The notes below the pieces were generated by a model. The model did not search any database. It saw nothing but the letters and a program-made list of their open reading frames with translations, and was not told the origin of the DNA. The position numbers and the translations under genes were made by a program. Below are positions 23,521 to 35,812 of a stretch of 64,000 nt of DNA, piece by piece. The stretch covers positions 72,460,385 to 72,524,384 of the forward strand of contig CM044315.1 of assembly GCA_024291935.2 (NCBI GenBank), read 5' to 3'. Each line of letters starts with the position of its first letter. Within the stretch, counting starts at the first letter, position 1. Source of the stretch: Okapia johnstoni. Taxonomy: Eukaryota; Chordata; Mammalia; Artiodactyla; Giraffidae.

Positions 23521-23995
23521 AAGTGAAGACAACAGACATCCTTGTCTTGTTTCTGTTCTTAGAGGAGAAAACATTTAGTCCTTCACCGTTAAGTGTGATG
23601 TCACATGTGGTTTTTCTGTCAGATTGACGAGAGTTTCTTTCCATTCCAATTTGTTGAGTTATTTTATTGTAAAAGGACATTAGATTTTATCAAATCCTTT
23701 TTTTGTGTCAGTTGAAACAACTGTGTGGTTTTTGTCCTTTATTAATATGGTGTATTACATTGATTGATTTTCGTATTGAACCAAACTTGCATTCCTAGGT
23801 TAGAATACACTTTATCCTGGTGTATAACCTTTTGTTGCTGGATTTGGTTTGCTAGAATTTGTTGAGGATTTTGCATCTATTTTCATAAGAGACATTGGTG
23901 TATAGTTTTCTTATAATTTCTGGATTTGGTACTAGGGTAATACTGGCCTTATAGAATAAGTTAATAGTGTATGCTTGTATTTGAAAAATTTCTCA

Positions 23996-24120
23996 GTTTT
24001 AATATCTGATGATGTAAATATCAATAGCTATAATCCACAAAAACTAAAGTCCTTTGGATTCTTGGTAATTTTTTGAAGTATAAACGCATCCTGAGGTCAA
24101 AAAGTTTGAGAACTGCTGGT
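23996..24120. mobile_element. hAT-like DNA transposon, right half
   Basis: AATATCAATAGCTATAATCC and the terminal GTTTGAGAACTGCTG complete the element begun at 20605. The end mirrors the left terminus. Confidence 0.55.
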
Positions 24121-24335
24121 TTAGGCTAAAAACATACCCTAGTGCCCAAGCAATGAACCAAAAAATATGTCTCTTCTTTCTTGTCATAAACCAATACCAT
24201 TTGTGTAATTTTACTCAAGTCATACACTCAAGGTGTCTCAATAAATAAAGTGAAAACATTACCAGACTGTGTTAACTTTACAGATGTGAAAAGATAAATG
24301 AATGGGCATATTAGACATATATATGTTAGCTAATG

Positions 24336-24612
24336 GAGAAGGCAATGGCACCCCACTCCAGTACTCTTGCCTGGAAAATCCCACGGATGGAGAAGCCTGG
24401 CAGGCTGCAGTCCATGGGGTCACTAAGAGTCGGACACGACTGAGCGACTTCAGTTTCACTTTTCCCTTTCATGCACTGGAGAAGGAAATGGTAACCCACT
24501 CCAGTATTCTTGCCTGGAGAATCCCAGGGATGGCGGAGCCTGGTGGGCTGCCGTCTATGGGGTTGCACAGAGTCGGACACGAGTGAAGCGACTTAGCAGC
24601 AGCAGCAGCAAC
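24336..24612 (+). mobile_element. Bov-A2 SINE, full dimer
   Basis: Two Bov-A units in tandem (24336-24445 and 24478-24612) ending in an (AGC)n tail. Perfect 13-bp duplication ATGTTAGCTAATG at 24323-24335 and 24613-24625. Young, complete insertion. Confidence 0.95.
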
Positions 24613-24625
24613 ATGTTAGCTAATG

Positions 24626-25494
24626 CTGTATCTTCAAAACAAATGTTTTTTTAAACTGAAAAATTTGTAAGAGCTGCAGGACTTATATAGCCACTTGTGG
24701 TATTGTTATGAGTGTCTTGTATTCTGTCATACAAGTAAAAAATGGCTAGTTTGTGTTTGTAAATTGTATTTACACTTTCTGTGATAGTATCAGTTTTAAA
24801 CCAATGATTCTTGCTATATGAGAGGTACACTTCCTTAGGAAGGTATTTCATAATTGCTTTGGAAGGTCTTTTAAACCACTCACAGCTAGCCTTTCCCATC
24901 CCCTATTCTTGTGTTCCTCTTTACTTCTATGGGACGTGTATTCTATTTGTTGGATGTGTTAGAAAAAAAACTGGGAACCATTATTCTAAATCCTCTAAGG
25001 AGGTGTGTAGCTTGTTTTCCTCACACTGCTTCCTTAAAGCCAGAAAACCAGACCCATGTTTTTCTAATTAGTGTCTGTTTATTCTTCTATACTCCTCTAC
25101 AACTTCTCTTCTTTTAAGACTGGTACCCTACTGGCTGTTTCTTACCTGACTTTGTCATTTCAATCTAGGAACTTCTGTGTCACTCCCCTGTATTCACTGA
25201 TACTTTGGTATAATTCTTCATATCATATCAGGCACTTGGAAGCGTAACACTGAAGGTTACTTAACATCTTAACTTTATTTTTCCTCAATTTCTGTATTTC
25301 GGTGGTATTCAACTTTCTTTGACACGGCTACTCATATGGTTCAGAAATGGTTCTACTTCTGACCAAAATCTCCTTAATATCTGTATCCATCTTTCTCACT
25401 TGTTTAGTTTTCTCATCTATCCCTAATCTCTTTGTATAATCTCTTTTGAGTTTTATCCCTCCCCCTCACCAGTATCGTCACTGTTGTGTTCTCT
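24626..25494. other. intron 1, nothing identified
   Basis: AT-rich; short frames on both strands only. Confidence 0.45.
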
Positions 25495-25633
25495 TCAGTT
25501 CAGTTCAGTCGCTCAGTCGTGTCTGACTCTTTGTGACCACATGGACTGCAGCATGCCAGGCTTCCCTGCCCATCACCAGCTCCTGGAGCTTAACTCAAAC
25601 TCATGTCCATTGAGTCGGTGATGCTATCCAATA
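25495..25633 (-). mobile_element. BovB LINE 3' end, short
   Basis: AGTTCAGTTCAGTCGCTCAG through TGAGTCGGTGATGCTATCCA; about 140 bp. Confidence 0.88.
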
Positions 25634-28600
25634 CCCTATTGAAATATTCATTCTGTTAATCCCCTACCCAGAATGAATTTAAATATCTACAAATTGTATA
25701 AACTAATAGACTGGTGTTTTATATATGTAGTTAGGCCTTTAACCCAGCCTGGCAGTATTTCAGTCAGGTTTCTTTCCTGTTTCTCACTTTTAGTATTGTT
25801 TTTCTCCGATGGTAAGTCCTCTACTGCCCTCTGCCTTTCTCAGTTAGTGCTGGCCTTCTGTTTCATAGAACAGTGTTATAAAGCTTACTTTCCCCACAGT
25901 TCTTTCAGATGCTAATAGATTGTCCTGGCAAAAAATGTTTTTTAGTCAAATAAATCTGGGAAATGTTGCAAATTAGATCTTTCTCTTAGAGATTTACAGT
26001 GCTTATTACCATACCAAAGCATCTTCTGGGAAGAAATCCATTTACCTTCAACATAGCTTTTCCCTCTCCACAATCCCACCAAAATTGCTTATAATAAGAT
26101 CCTAAATAACCTCCTAATAATTGAATAGTAATTGGTAATTACTTTTACTTACTTCAGTAGCACCTTTTTTTCCTCTCATCTTTGTCTTCTTATTCTGCAA
26201 AAGTTAATCTGAAGTAGAAATTGTGCCACTCTTGTGCTTATAATCTGTGGCTTCTTTTTGCTAAACTTGACTTGGTATGTAAATGTGTGTACTAATTTAC
26301 ATTCCCAGTTCATCTCCTGTATTCATCATTATGCATGCCATTTTGCATCCTAAAAAACTTGTTAAAATTTTATAAATGTATTTTGTCTAGTACGTACAGA
26401 TCTTCTTCCTTCTTCCTCCCTTTCTCAAGTGAAAAATTCTTTCACAGCTCACTATGATGAACACTTTTTCTTAGGCTCTTTCTTCAGAGTTTCCTTAACA
26501 TATGTTATATAATATTGTCTTTATTTGTTTATATGACTGTCTCCTCTTTTATACATGAGACTATTCTATTATTTATCTTTGTATTCACAGCTTTTAACTG
26601 AACACCTTCTGTGTTAATGTTGATGATCTTTGTTAAAACACATTCCATGTTTATATTTGTTTATCTGAACAAGTGCAGGCCCAGCTGCATAATTTGCAGG
26701 ACATATTGAGAAATAAAAATACAAAGTCCCTAGTTCAGAAGGCAGGAAAAAGTGCTGTTAAAGTTACTAAAACATAAAGTTTTTTTCTTTCTTCTTTGAT
26801 CTTTCTCTTAGCTTGTCATGTTTATTTACTTTTTAATGTCATTCTAAATAACAATTGAAGTTGTTGAATTATTAATATTAAGCATGAATTTTACTGTTCA
26901 TCTTTACATTGTACAATGCTAGTTTTAAATGCAAATATGTGATTATTTAACTCTTATGTGAAATTGATGGTAATTCGTAGTTTACGTATATTTCATTCTT
27001 ACCAGAACAGGGAAAACATTGTGTAAAACTTACTCAACTGTTTTGATTTAGTTTCGTATACTTGCACCTTCTACCAACAGTCTCTACCTTTGATTTGGCA
27101 AAACTGAAAGGTAAAGGACCTGTGGCTTCTTCCGCTGTCTTTCCCTTTCCTTCTGTTGTCACTTTTATCATAAGTGGTTAGTTAATATAGGGAAGTAACA
27201 TGAGTAAGAAAAGACACGATAGACTTGCTGGTAATTCATGTTTCTTAGAATCGATTGCCTTTCCTCTGTGAATAAAGTTATATTTTAAATAGAAAATGTG
27301 ACTTCTTGGGCTGTTACTACCCTTGCTTACTTAGTTGTAGACAACATGCTTACTTTATATCCCTTTGAGTTTTGCTAAACTCCCCACACATTATGGATCC
27401 ATTGATATTCTGTGTTCACAGGGCATCACCAAAGCTGTAAGAACAAAGTAGAAAGGAATGGCAGATAGACATTTTGCATGTATCTCTTCTGCTCCTTTGC
27501 CTGTTCCTTTGTCCCATTAGACTTCACTACGAAACACAAATTCAAACATAAAGTTATTAAGAATATCAAGTTGATGACAGGAGAGCTTTAAATCAAGCAT
27601 AGTGTCTTTCTGAGTATGGAGCCCTGTATAACTGCACAGATCACATGACCATGAAATTAGCCCAGAACAAAAGGGCTGGAGGAAAATAGTAACATGCATG
27701 GAGACAAAGAGATTGCCTTATTTCACCTTGTACTAATGTAATAAGCCCTGTTGCTACTACTTTATTTTGAGGTATTCTGAGGGTTGTGTTCCTTATTGCC
27801 TTGAAATTAGGTGTAGCCATGTGGCTTTTTTTTTTTTTGGCAAATGCAATGTGAACAAAGGCGACCTAGTGCTATTCCTTCTCCTTCTGTCTTGCTAATA
27901 TGGGAGGTAAGATAAGATTAAAGCAGTTTGCCATGCTGAACCAGTGCACGAAGGACGGCTGCCTTAGAGAGTTAACTTAATTCCAAAAGCATTTTGCATG
28001 AGTTGTTAAATCAATTTATGTTATGATAAGCATTAGTTGTAGGAGTTGTTAACGCAGCATAACCTGGCCCATTCTAAATGGTATGGATGTGAAATTTCAA
28101 AATGAGTGTAGTGTTAGAAGCACAAGCATTGGAGGGCCAGCACAGTTATATATCACAGCTTTTGGGCAAGCTAAGTCTCCTCAGCAAACAACACTTAAAA
28201 AGTGTTAGTTACATTATTATACACGAATGCCCAGGAGCTGCTTGATACTGGAGGAATGAGGAATTTTCTGGTGTATCTAGCATCACAGAACTCTTCCTAT
28301 AGATGGAGCTCATTCTTGATTATTTGTTTATAAGGAAAAAGAGGAAAGGCTGGTTTGGATAATTAGGGAATCCAGATGATCTCCATATCTCAGGGGAAAA
28401 ACTCAAAAAACAATTGGCGACCTCAGGCTATTTTAATCAACAAATTGCTAGTGAAAAGAAGCATGACATCAGCTTCTTTGACCAGTGGCCAAAAAAGCTT
28501 ACCTAGATGAACATCGAAGGAAAAGACTTGAGTAATCTAGAAAACCTAGCTAATGGGGCTTTAGATGAGGATTTAGGTAATTTGGTTTAGAAATCCCATT

Positions 28601-28794
28601 TATTTACAAAACTGAATTTTTGAGAAGGGATTGTGGTTCTACATGCCTTTGATCATAAAATCTGTCAGTTGATCTGCCCATATAAAAAGTTACGCTTTTT
28701 TAACCTTTAGCTATTTTAGGGTTGATTAATGTTTAAAAATTGAGCTTTGTGATACTTTATATAAGCTTAATACACATTGTTTTGACTTTTTGAG
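25634..28794. other. intron 1, longest stretch without young repeats
   Basis: About 3.2 kb of AT-rich DNA with at most very old LINE/LTR remnants (for example around 26430-26600 and 27780-27850). I see no exon-like frame with splice sites. Confidence 0.5.
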
Positions 28795-29865
28795 TTAAAA
28801 TTCTTTTTATTGTGGTAAAGGATCGAAGTGAAAGTGGCTCAATTGTGTCCGACTCTTTGTGACCCCATGGACTAGTCCATGGAATTCTCCAGCCCAGAAT
28901 ACTGGAGTGGGTAGCCTTTCCCTTCTCCAGGGGATCTTCCCAACCCAGGGATCAAACCCAAGTCTCCCGCATTGCAGGCAGATTCTTTACCAACTGAGCC
29001 ACAAGGGAAGCCCAAGAATACTGTAGTGAGTAGCCTATCCCTTCTCCAGGGGATCTTCCCAACCCAGGAATTGAAACGGGGTCTCCCACATTGCAGGTGG
29101 ATTCTTTACCAACTGAGCTATCAGGGAAGCCATAAAGTGGTAAAGGATACATAACATTAAGTTTACTGTTTAATCTTTTTAAGTGTACAACTCAGTGACA
29201 TTAATATATTCACGATGTTGTGTAACCATCACCACTATTTATTTCCAGAGTTTTTTTTTAATCATCCCAGACTCTACCCGTTAAACAATGACTCCCTATT
29301 CCTCACACCCCCAGCCCCTGATAACTTCTGTTCTACTTTCTGTTTCTATGAATTTACTAATTCTCAATCTTATACAATTGGAATCGTGCAGTATCTGTCC
29401 TTTTGTAAGTGACTTATTTAGCGTGATGTCCTTGAGGTTCATCCATGTTGTAGCATGTGTCAGAATTTCCTTCCTTTAAATGGCTGAGAAATATTCCATT
29501 GTATGTGTATATCACATTTTGTTTATCCTTTCTTCTGTTAATAGATGCTTGGTTGCTTCTACCTTTTGGCTATTGTGAATAATATTGCAGTGAACATGAT
29601 CAAATATCTGAGTCCCTACTTTCAGTTCTTTTGAATATATGCCTATGAATAGAATTGCTGGATCATATGGCAATTCCATGTTTAAGTTTTTGAGGAACTT
29701 CCAACTGTTTTCTGCATCAGCTGCATCATTTTAGTTCCACCAGCAATTGCATGAGAATTCCCACTTGTTTTGTTTTTGCTTTTGTTGCCTTTGCTTTTGG
29801 TGTCAAATCCAAAAAATTACTACCAAGGTGGATGTCAAGGATGAAAGTTTAAATTTGGTGAAGTC
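28795..29865 (-). mobile_element. antisense L1, interrupted by a SINE pair
   Basis: Reverse L1 3'UTR (AAATTCTTTTTATTGTGGTA, CACGATGTTGTGTAACCATC) continuing into reverse ORF2 (GCTGGATCATATGGCAATTC). Split by SINE DNA at 28824-29136. Confidence 0.82.
28824..29136 (-). mobile_element. Bov-tA SINE with duplicated tRNA half
   Basis: Antisense. One body, then two successive copies (about 28894-29014 and 29015-29131) of the segment AATACTG ... GGGAAGCC. One 12-bp duplication GTGGTAAAGGAT (28812-28823 and 29137-29148) encloses both, so they arrived or formed as one unit. Confidence 0.88.
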
Positions 29866-29879
29866 CAGTAGCTGGGGAA

Positions 29880-30508
29880 AGAGTGGAAACAGTGTCAGAC
29901 TTTATTTTTTGGGGCTCCAAAATCACTGCTGATGGTGATTGCAGCCATGAAATTAAAAGACGCTTACTCCTTGGAAGGAAGGTTGTGGCCAACCTAGATA
30001 GCATATTTAAAAGCAGAAACATTACTTTGCCAACAAAAATCCGTCTAGTCAAGGCTATGGTTTTTCCAGTGGTCATGTATGGATGTGAGAGTTGGACGGT
30101 GAAGAAAGCTGAGCGCCGCAGAATTGATGCTTTTGAACTGTGGTGTTGGGGAAGACTCTTGAGAGTCCCTTGGACTGCAAGGAGATCCAATCAATCCATC
30201 CTAAAGGATATCAATGCTGGGTGTTCATTGAAAGGACTGATGTTGAAGCTGAAACTCCAGTACTTTGGCCACCTCATGGGAAGAGTTGACTCATTGGAAA
30301 AGACCCAGATGCTGGGTAGGATTGGGGGCAGGAGAAGAAGGGGACGACAGAGGATGAGATGGCTGGATGGCATCACCGACTCGATGGACATGGGTTTGGG
30401 TAGACTCCGGGAGTTGGTGATGGACAGAGAGGCCTGGCGTGCTGCAATTCATGGGGTCGCAAAGAGTCAGACATGACTGAGCGACTGAACTGAACTGAAC
30501 GGAACTGA
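29880..30508 (+). mobile_element. BovB LINE 3' end, ~630 bp
   Basis: Sense copy from GTGGAAACAGTGTCAGAC to the CTGAACTGAACTGAAC tail. It divides an antisense L1. Confidence 0.92.
29883..30476 (+). pseudogene. BovB ORF2 C-terminal region, open for 197 codons
   Basis: Uninterrupted C-terminal piece including [35 protein letters not shown] and [16 protein letters not shown], ending at the natural 3' stop (AKSQT then TGA). No RT catalytic box or endonuclease is present, so it cannot act alone. The lack of stops suggests a fairly recent insertion. Confidence 0.88.
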
Positions 30509-31990
30509 AGTGCTCTGGGTGGAACTTCTAGTACTTTGTTAAATAGAAGTGACAAAGCAGATGTTTTTTCTAGATCTTAGGGGAAAATTTTTAAAATCTT
30601 TCACAGGGTATGATGTTAGCTGTGTGTTTTTTGTTTTGCTTTAGGTTTTTTTGTTGTTGCTAGCTGGGCTTTACCATGTTGAAGAAGTTCCTTTCTATTA
30701 CTAGTTCATCATGAAAAGGTGCTGGATTTTGTCAAATGCTTCCTTCTGCGTCAGTTGAGATGATCATGTAATTTTTCTTTTCCTTCAATCTATTAATGTG
30801 GCTTATCACATTGATTGATATTTCATATGTTCAATCACCCTTACATTCCAAAGATAAATCTTATTTGGTCTTACTTGGTCATGGTGTATAACCCTTTTAA
30901 TATGCTGCTAAATTCGGTTTGTTGCTATTTCATTGATGGTTTTTTGCATGTGTGTTCATAAAATCAGAGTAACACTGGTCTCATAGAATGAGTTAGGAAG
31001 TGTTCCCTCTTTTGCAGTTTTTCAGAAGTATGAGGATTGATGTTAATTCTTTACATATTGAATAGACTTCAGTGGTATAGCCTTCTGATTCTGAGTTTTT
31101 TTGTTGAGGGATTTTTGATTATTTATTCAATCTGCTTGTTATAGGTGTATTCTGGTTCTATATTTTTTCTTGACCCAGTTTTGGTAATTTGTGTGTTTGT
31201 AGGAATTTGTCATCCCATCTACCTTATCCAATTTGTTGATGTACAGTTGTTCATAGAATTATAGTCCTTATTTTTTAAAGTTATATTAAATATCCTTTTG
31301 TTTTCATTTGAAAAATTGTGGTAAAATAGTACATTGTTTTTAAAAAATACGTTGTTTTCATTTGTCTTGAAGTATTTTTTAACTGTCCTTGTGATTTCTT
31401 CTTTCACTCATTGGTTGGTTGAGACCATTGTTTAACTTCACATATTTGTGAATTTTCCAGTTTTTTCCTGTTACTGATTTGATTTCTAATTTCAGTCTGT
31501 TGTGATAAGAAAAGATAATTTGTATAATTTCTGTCTTTTTAAATTTATTAAGACTTGTTTTGTGGCCTAACATAATAGTCTATCCTTGAGTATGTTCCTT
31601 GTGCACTTGAGAGGACTGTGTATTCTGCTGATGTTGTGTTGTGTCATCTGGATCTATCTGTTAGGTCTCATTGTACAGTGTTATTTAAGTCCTCTGTTTC
31701 CTATTGGTTTTCTGTCTGGTTGCTCTAACCATAGGTATCTTCCCTGTAGCTCAGACAGTAAAGAATCTGTCTGCAATGCAGGAGACCTGGGTTAGATCCC
31801 TGGGTTGGGAAGATCCTCTGGAGAAGGGTATGGCAATCCACTCCAGCATTCTTGCCTGGAGAATCCCATGGACAGAGGAGCCTGGCGGGCTACAGTCAGT
31901 GGAGTCGCAAAGAGTCGGACATGACTGAGCGACTAACACTACTACTACTACTGCTCTAACCATTATTGAAAGATAGATATTAAAGTCTCC
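30509..31990 (-). mobile_element. antisense L1 (continuation)
   Basis: Reverse ORF2: GGTGCTGGATTTTGTCAAAT, CTATTAATGTGGCTTATCAC, TCATAGAATGAGTTAGGAAG. Opened by a SINE at 31733-31951. Confidence 0.8.
31733..31951 (+). mobile_element. Bov-tA SINE
   Basis: Sense copy with an (ACT)n tail at about 31936-31951. Perfect 12-bp duplication TGCTCTAACCAT at 31721-31732 and 31952-31963. Confidence 0.95.
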
Positions 31991-32534
31991 AATTAATGTA
32001 TTTACTTATTTAATTGAAGTGTAGTTGATTTACAATGTTGTTAATTTTTGCTGTACAACAAAGTGACTCAGTTATATATATGTGTGTGTATATATATACA
32101 CACACACACACTCACACACGTTCTTTTTAATATTCTTTTCCATTGTGTTTTATCCCAGGATATTGAATATAGTTCTCTGTGCTATACAGTAAAACCTTGT
32201 TTTCTGTCTACTCCATATGTAATAGTTTGCATCTGTTAACCCCAAACTTCCAGTCCATCCCCCCACACACAGTCCCTTCTCCCTTGGCAACCTCGTCTGT
32301 TCTCTATGTCTTTGTGTCTGCTTCTGCTTCATAGTTAGGTTCATTTGTGTTATATTTTAGATTGTACACACACACACATATATATATATAAGTGATATCA
32401 TACAATATTTGTCTTTTTCTGACTTCCTTCATGTATATGATAATCTCTAGTTGCATCCATGCTGCTGTAAATGGCATTATTTATTTTGTTCTTTCTTATG
32501 ACTGAATAGTATTCCTTATATATATGTACTACAT
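31991..32534 (-). mobile_element. antisense ruminant L1 3'UTR
   Basis: GAAGTGTAGTTGATTTACAA, TTGTGCTATACAG-like blocks and TTAACCCCAAACTTCCAGTC typical of the L1_BT 3' end. Confidence 0.82.
32075..32119. repeat. TG/TA/CA microsatellite
   Basis: Compound dinucleotide tract (TATATATGTGTGTG, then TATATATA, then CACACACA) within the L1 3'UTR; a partial palindrome. A shorter CA/TA tract is at 32367-32390. Confidence 0.9.
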
Positions 32535-32974
32535 CTTTTTAAAAAAATTTTTATTGGAGTATAGTTGATTTACAATGTTGTATCAATGTCAGGTGTACAG
32601 CAAAGTGAATCAGTTTTACATATACATATATCCACTCTTTTTTTAAGATTCTTCTCCCATGTAAGTTGTTACAGAATATTGAGTAGAGTTCCTTGTGCTA
32701 TACAGCAGGTTCTTATTAGCTCTCTATTTTATATATAGTACTCTGTATATGTTAGTCCCAATCTCCCAATTTATCCCTCCTCTTGCTCTCCCCATCCCCA
32801 GTAATCATAAGTTTGTTTTCTATATTTGTAATTCTGCTTCTGTTTTTTAAATAAGTTCATTTGTAGCCTCCCTTTTTGTTTAGATTTCAGATATAAGTGA
32901 TATCATATAATGTTTGTTTTTCTGTGTCTGACTTACTTCACACAGTATGACAATCTCTGGGCTGCAAATGGCAT

Positions 32975-33935
32975 CAGTTTAGTTCAGTCGCTCAGTCATA
33001 TCCTACTCTTTGCGACCCCATGGGCTGGAGCATGCCAGGCCTCCCTGCCCATCACCAACTCCTGGAGTCTACTCAAACACATGTCCATCGAGTCGGTGAT
33101 GCCATCCTACCATCTCATCCCCTGTCGTTCCCTTCTTCTCCCGCCTTCAATCTTTCCCAGCATCAGGATCTTTTCAAATGAGTCAGTTCTTCACATCAGG
33201 TGGCCAAAGTATTGGAGTTTCAGCTTCAACATCAGTCCTTCCAGTGAATATTCAGCACTGATCTCCTTTAGGATGGACTGGTTGGATCTCCTTGTAGTCC
33301 AAGGGACTCTCAACAGTCTTCTCCAACACCACAGTTCAAAAGCATCAGTTCTTCAGTGCTCAGCTTTCTTTATAGTCCAACTCTCACATCCATTCATGAC
33401 TACTGGAAAAAGCATAGCTTTGACTAGATGGACCTTTGTTGGCAAAGTAATGTCTCTGCTTTTTAGTGTGCTGTCTAGGTTGGTCATAAATTTTCTTCCA
33501 AAGAGCAGGCATCTTTTAATTTCATGGCTGCAGTCACCATCTGCTGTGATTTTTGGAGCCAAAGAAAATAAAGTGTGTCACTGTTTCCTCTGTTTCCCCA
33601 TCTTTTTGCCATGAAGTGATGGGACCAGATACCATGATCTTAGTTTTCTGAATGTTGAGCTTTAAGCCAACTTTTTCACTCTCCTCTTTCACTTTCATCA
33701 AGAGGCTCTTTAGTTCTTCTTCACTTTCTGCCATAAGGGTGGTATCATCTGCATATCTGAGGTTATTGATATTTCTCCTGGCAATCTTGATTCCAGCTTG
33801 TGATTCATCCAGCATGGTATTTCTCATGATGTACTCTGCATATAAGTTAAATAAGCAGGGTGACAATAGACAGCCTTGACGTACTTCTTTCCCAATTTGG
33901 AACCAATCTGTTGTTCCATGTCCAGTTCTAACTGT
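32975..33935 (-). mobile_element. BovB LINE, 5'-truncated, 961 bp, inside L1
   Basis: 12-bp duplication TGCAAATGGCAT at 32963-32974 and 33936-33947. The antisense copy includes the YADD region (minus-strand frame 33947-33534 with YADDTTLMAESEEELK). It stops where the retrotranscript was truncated. Confidence 0.94.
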
Positions 33936-33947
33936 TGCAAATGGCAT
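33534..33947 (-). pseudogene. BovB reverse transcriptase fragment with YADD box
   Basis: 137-codon open piece: VRQGCLLSPCLFNLYAEYI followed by INNLRYADDTTLMAESEEE, containing the RT catalytic YADD. No endonuclease and no upstream RT motifs. Frame breaks before the C-terminus. Confidence 0.88.
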
Positions 33948-34159
33948 AATGCTGCTCTTTTTAATGGCAGATTAATATTCCCTTGCATATGTGTGCCACT
34001 CCTTATCCATTCATCTGTCAATGGTCATTTAGGTTGTTTCGATGCCTTGACTATGGTGAATAGTGCTGCTGTGAAGATACGAATGCATGTATCTTTTGAA
34101 CTATAGCTTTGTCTAGATATATGCCCTGGAGTGGGATTGCTGGATCTTATGGTAGCTCT

Positions 34160-35812
34160 TTTACAGTTTTAAATAGCACAACTGGAATTCTGTCACCTCC
34201 ACTAGCTTTGTTCATAGTAATGTTTCCTAAGGCCCACTTGACTTCACACTCCAGGATATCCATGTCTAAGTGAGGGACCACACCATCATGGTTACCTGGG
34301 TCGTTAAGACCTTTTTTGTATAGTTATTCTGTGTATTCTTGCCACCTCTTCTTAACCTCTAATGCTTCTGTTAGGTCCTTCCTGTTTCTGTCCTTTTATG
34401 GTGCCCATCCTTGCATGAAATGTTCTCTTGATATCTCCAGTTTTCTTGAAGAGATCTCTAGTCTTTCCCATTCTATTGTTTTCCTCTATGTCTTTGCATT
34501 GTTCAGTTAAGAAGGCCTTCTTATCTCTCCTTGCTATTCTCTGGAACTCTGCGTTCAGTTGAGTATGTTCAAACTGCCGTACAGTTCAGCTCATTTCACA
34601 TGCTAGCAAGGCTATGCTCAAAATCCTTCAAGCTAGGCTTCAGCAGTACGGAAACTGAGAACTTGCAGATGTTCAAGCTGGATTTATTTAGAGAAGGCAG
34701 AGGAACCAGAGATCAAATTGCCAACATTCATTGGATCATGGAGAAAGCAAGGGAATTCCAGAAAAACATCTGCTTTATTGTGTGAATCACAACAAACTGT
34801 GGAAAATTATTAAAGAGATAGGAGTACCAGACCACCTTACTTGTATCCTGAGAAATCTATGTGCAGGTCGAGAAGCAACAGTTAGAACTGGACATGAACA
34901 ACAGACTGGTTCAAAATTGGGAAAGGATTACAACAAAGCTATATGTTGTCACCTGCGTATTTAACTTATATGCAGAGTACATCATGTGAAATACCATACT
35001 GGATGAATCACAAACTGGAATCACGATTGCTGGGAGAAATATCAACAACCTCAGATATGCAGATGATGCCACTTTAATGGCAGAAAGTGAAGAGGAACTA
35101 AAGACCCTCTTGATGAGGATGAAAGAGTGAAAAACCTAGCTTGAAATTCAGCATAAAAAAGCCAAGATCATGGCATCAGGTCCCATCACTTCATGGCAAA
35201 TATAACGGGAAAAAGTGGAAGCAGAGACAGATTTTATTTTCTTGGATGCCAAAATCACTGCAGCAGCCATGAAAGTAAAAGACGTTTGCTCTTTGGAAGG
35301 AAAGCTATGACAAACTTAGACAGTAAACTGAAAAGCAGAGACATCACTTTGCTGACAAAGGTCCTTCTAGTTAAAGCTGTGGTTTACTAGTAGTCATGTA
35401 TGGATGTGACAGTTGGACTATAAAGAAGGCTGAATGCCAAAGAATTGATGCTTTTGAATTGTAGTGCTGGAGAAGATTCTTAAGAGTCCCTTGGACAGCA
35501 AGGAGATCAAACCAGTCAATCCTGAGGGAAATCAACCCTGAATATTCACTGGACAGCCTGATGCTGAAGTACCAATACTTTGGCCACCTGCTGGGAAGGG
35601 CTGGCTCATTGGAGAAAACTTTGATGCTGGGAAAGATTGAAGACAAAAGGAGAAGGGGGCAGCAGAGGTTGAGATGGTTAGATAGCATCACTGATTCAAC
35701 GGACATGAGTTAGAACAAACTTTGGAAGATGTTGGAGGACAGAGGAGCCTGGTGTGCTGCAGTCCATTTGGTTGGACACAACTTAGTGACTGAACAACAA
35801 CAACAACAACAA
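34160..35812. mobile_element. BovB LINE with 5' inversion, inside L1
   Basis: One insertion made of two parts: 34160-34561 is BovB in antisense and 34562-35812 is BovB in sense, to the (AAC)n tail. The whole is enclosed by a single 11-bp duplication ATGGTAGCTCT (34149-34159 and 35813-35823). The parts come from nearby regions of the element with a gap at the junction, the signature of twin-primed reverse transcription. ORF2 pieces carry many stops. Confidence 0.9.

Larger units (their letters stand above)
20773..23995 (-). mobile_element. antisense L1 block, at least two insertions
   Basis: Begins with a reversed poly-A tail (poly-T, about 20776-20784). Reverse L1 3'UTR and ORF2 run to about 21895, then a second reverse 3'UTR starts (GAAAAATTGTGGC-type phase near 21905-21950, TTCACAGTGTTGCACAATC) and reads on through ORF2 to about 23995. 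Repeating the 3'UTR shows two L1 copies joined end to end. Many stops; inactive. Confidence 0.82.

Noticed and set aside
32910..33614. 234-codon frame on the + strand
   Set aside because: It is the antisense of a BovB insertion fused to L1 sequence. The coding sense is the minus strand RT.
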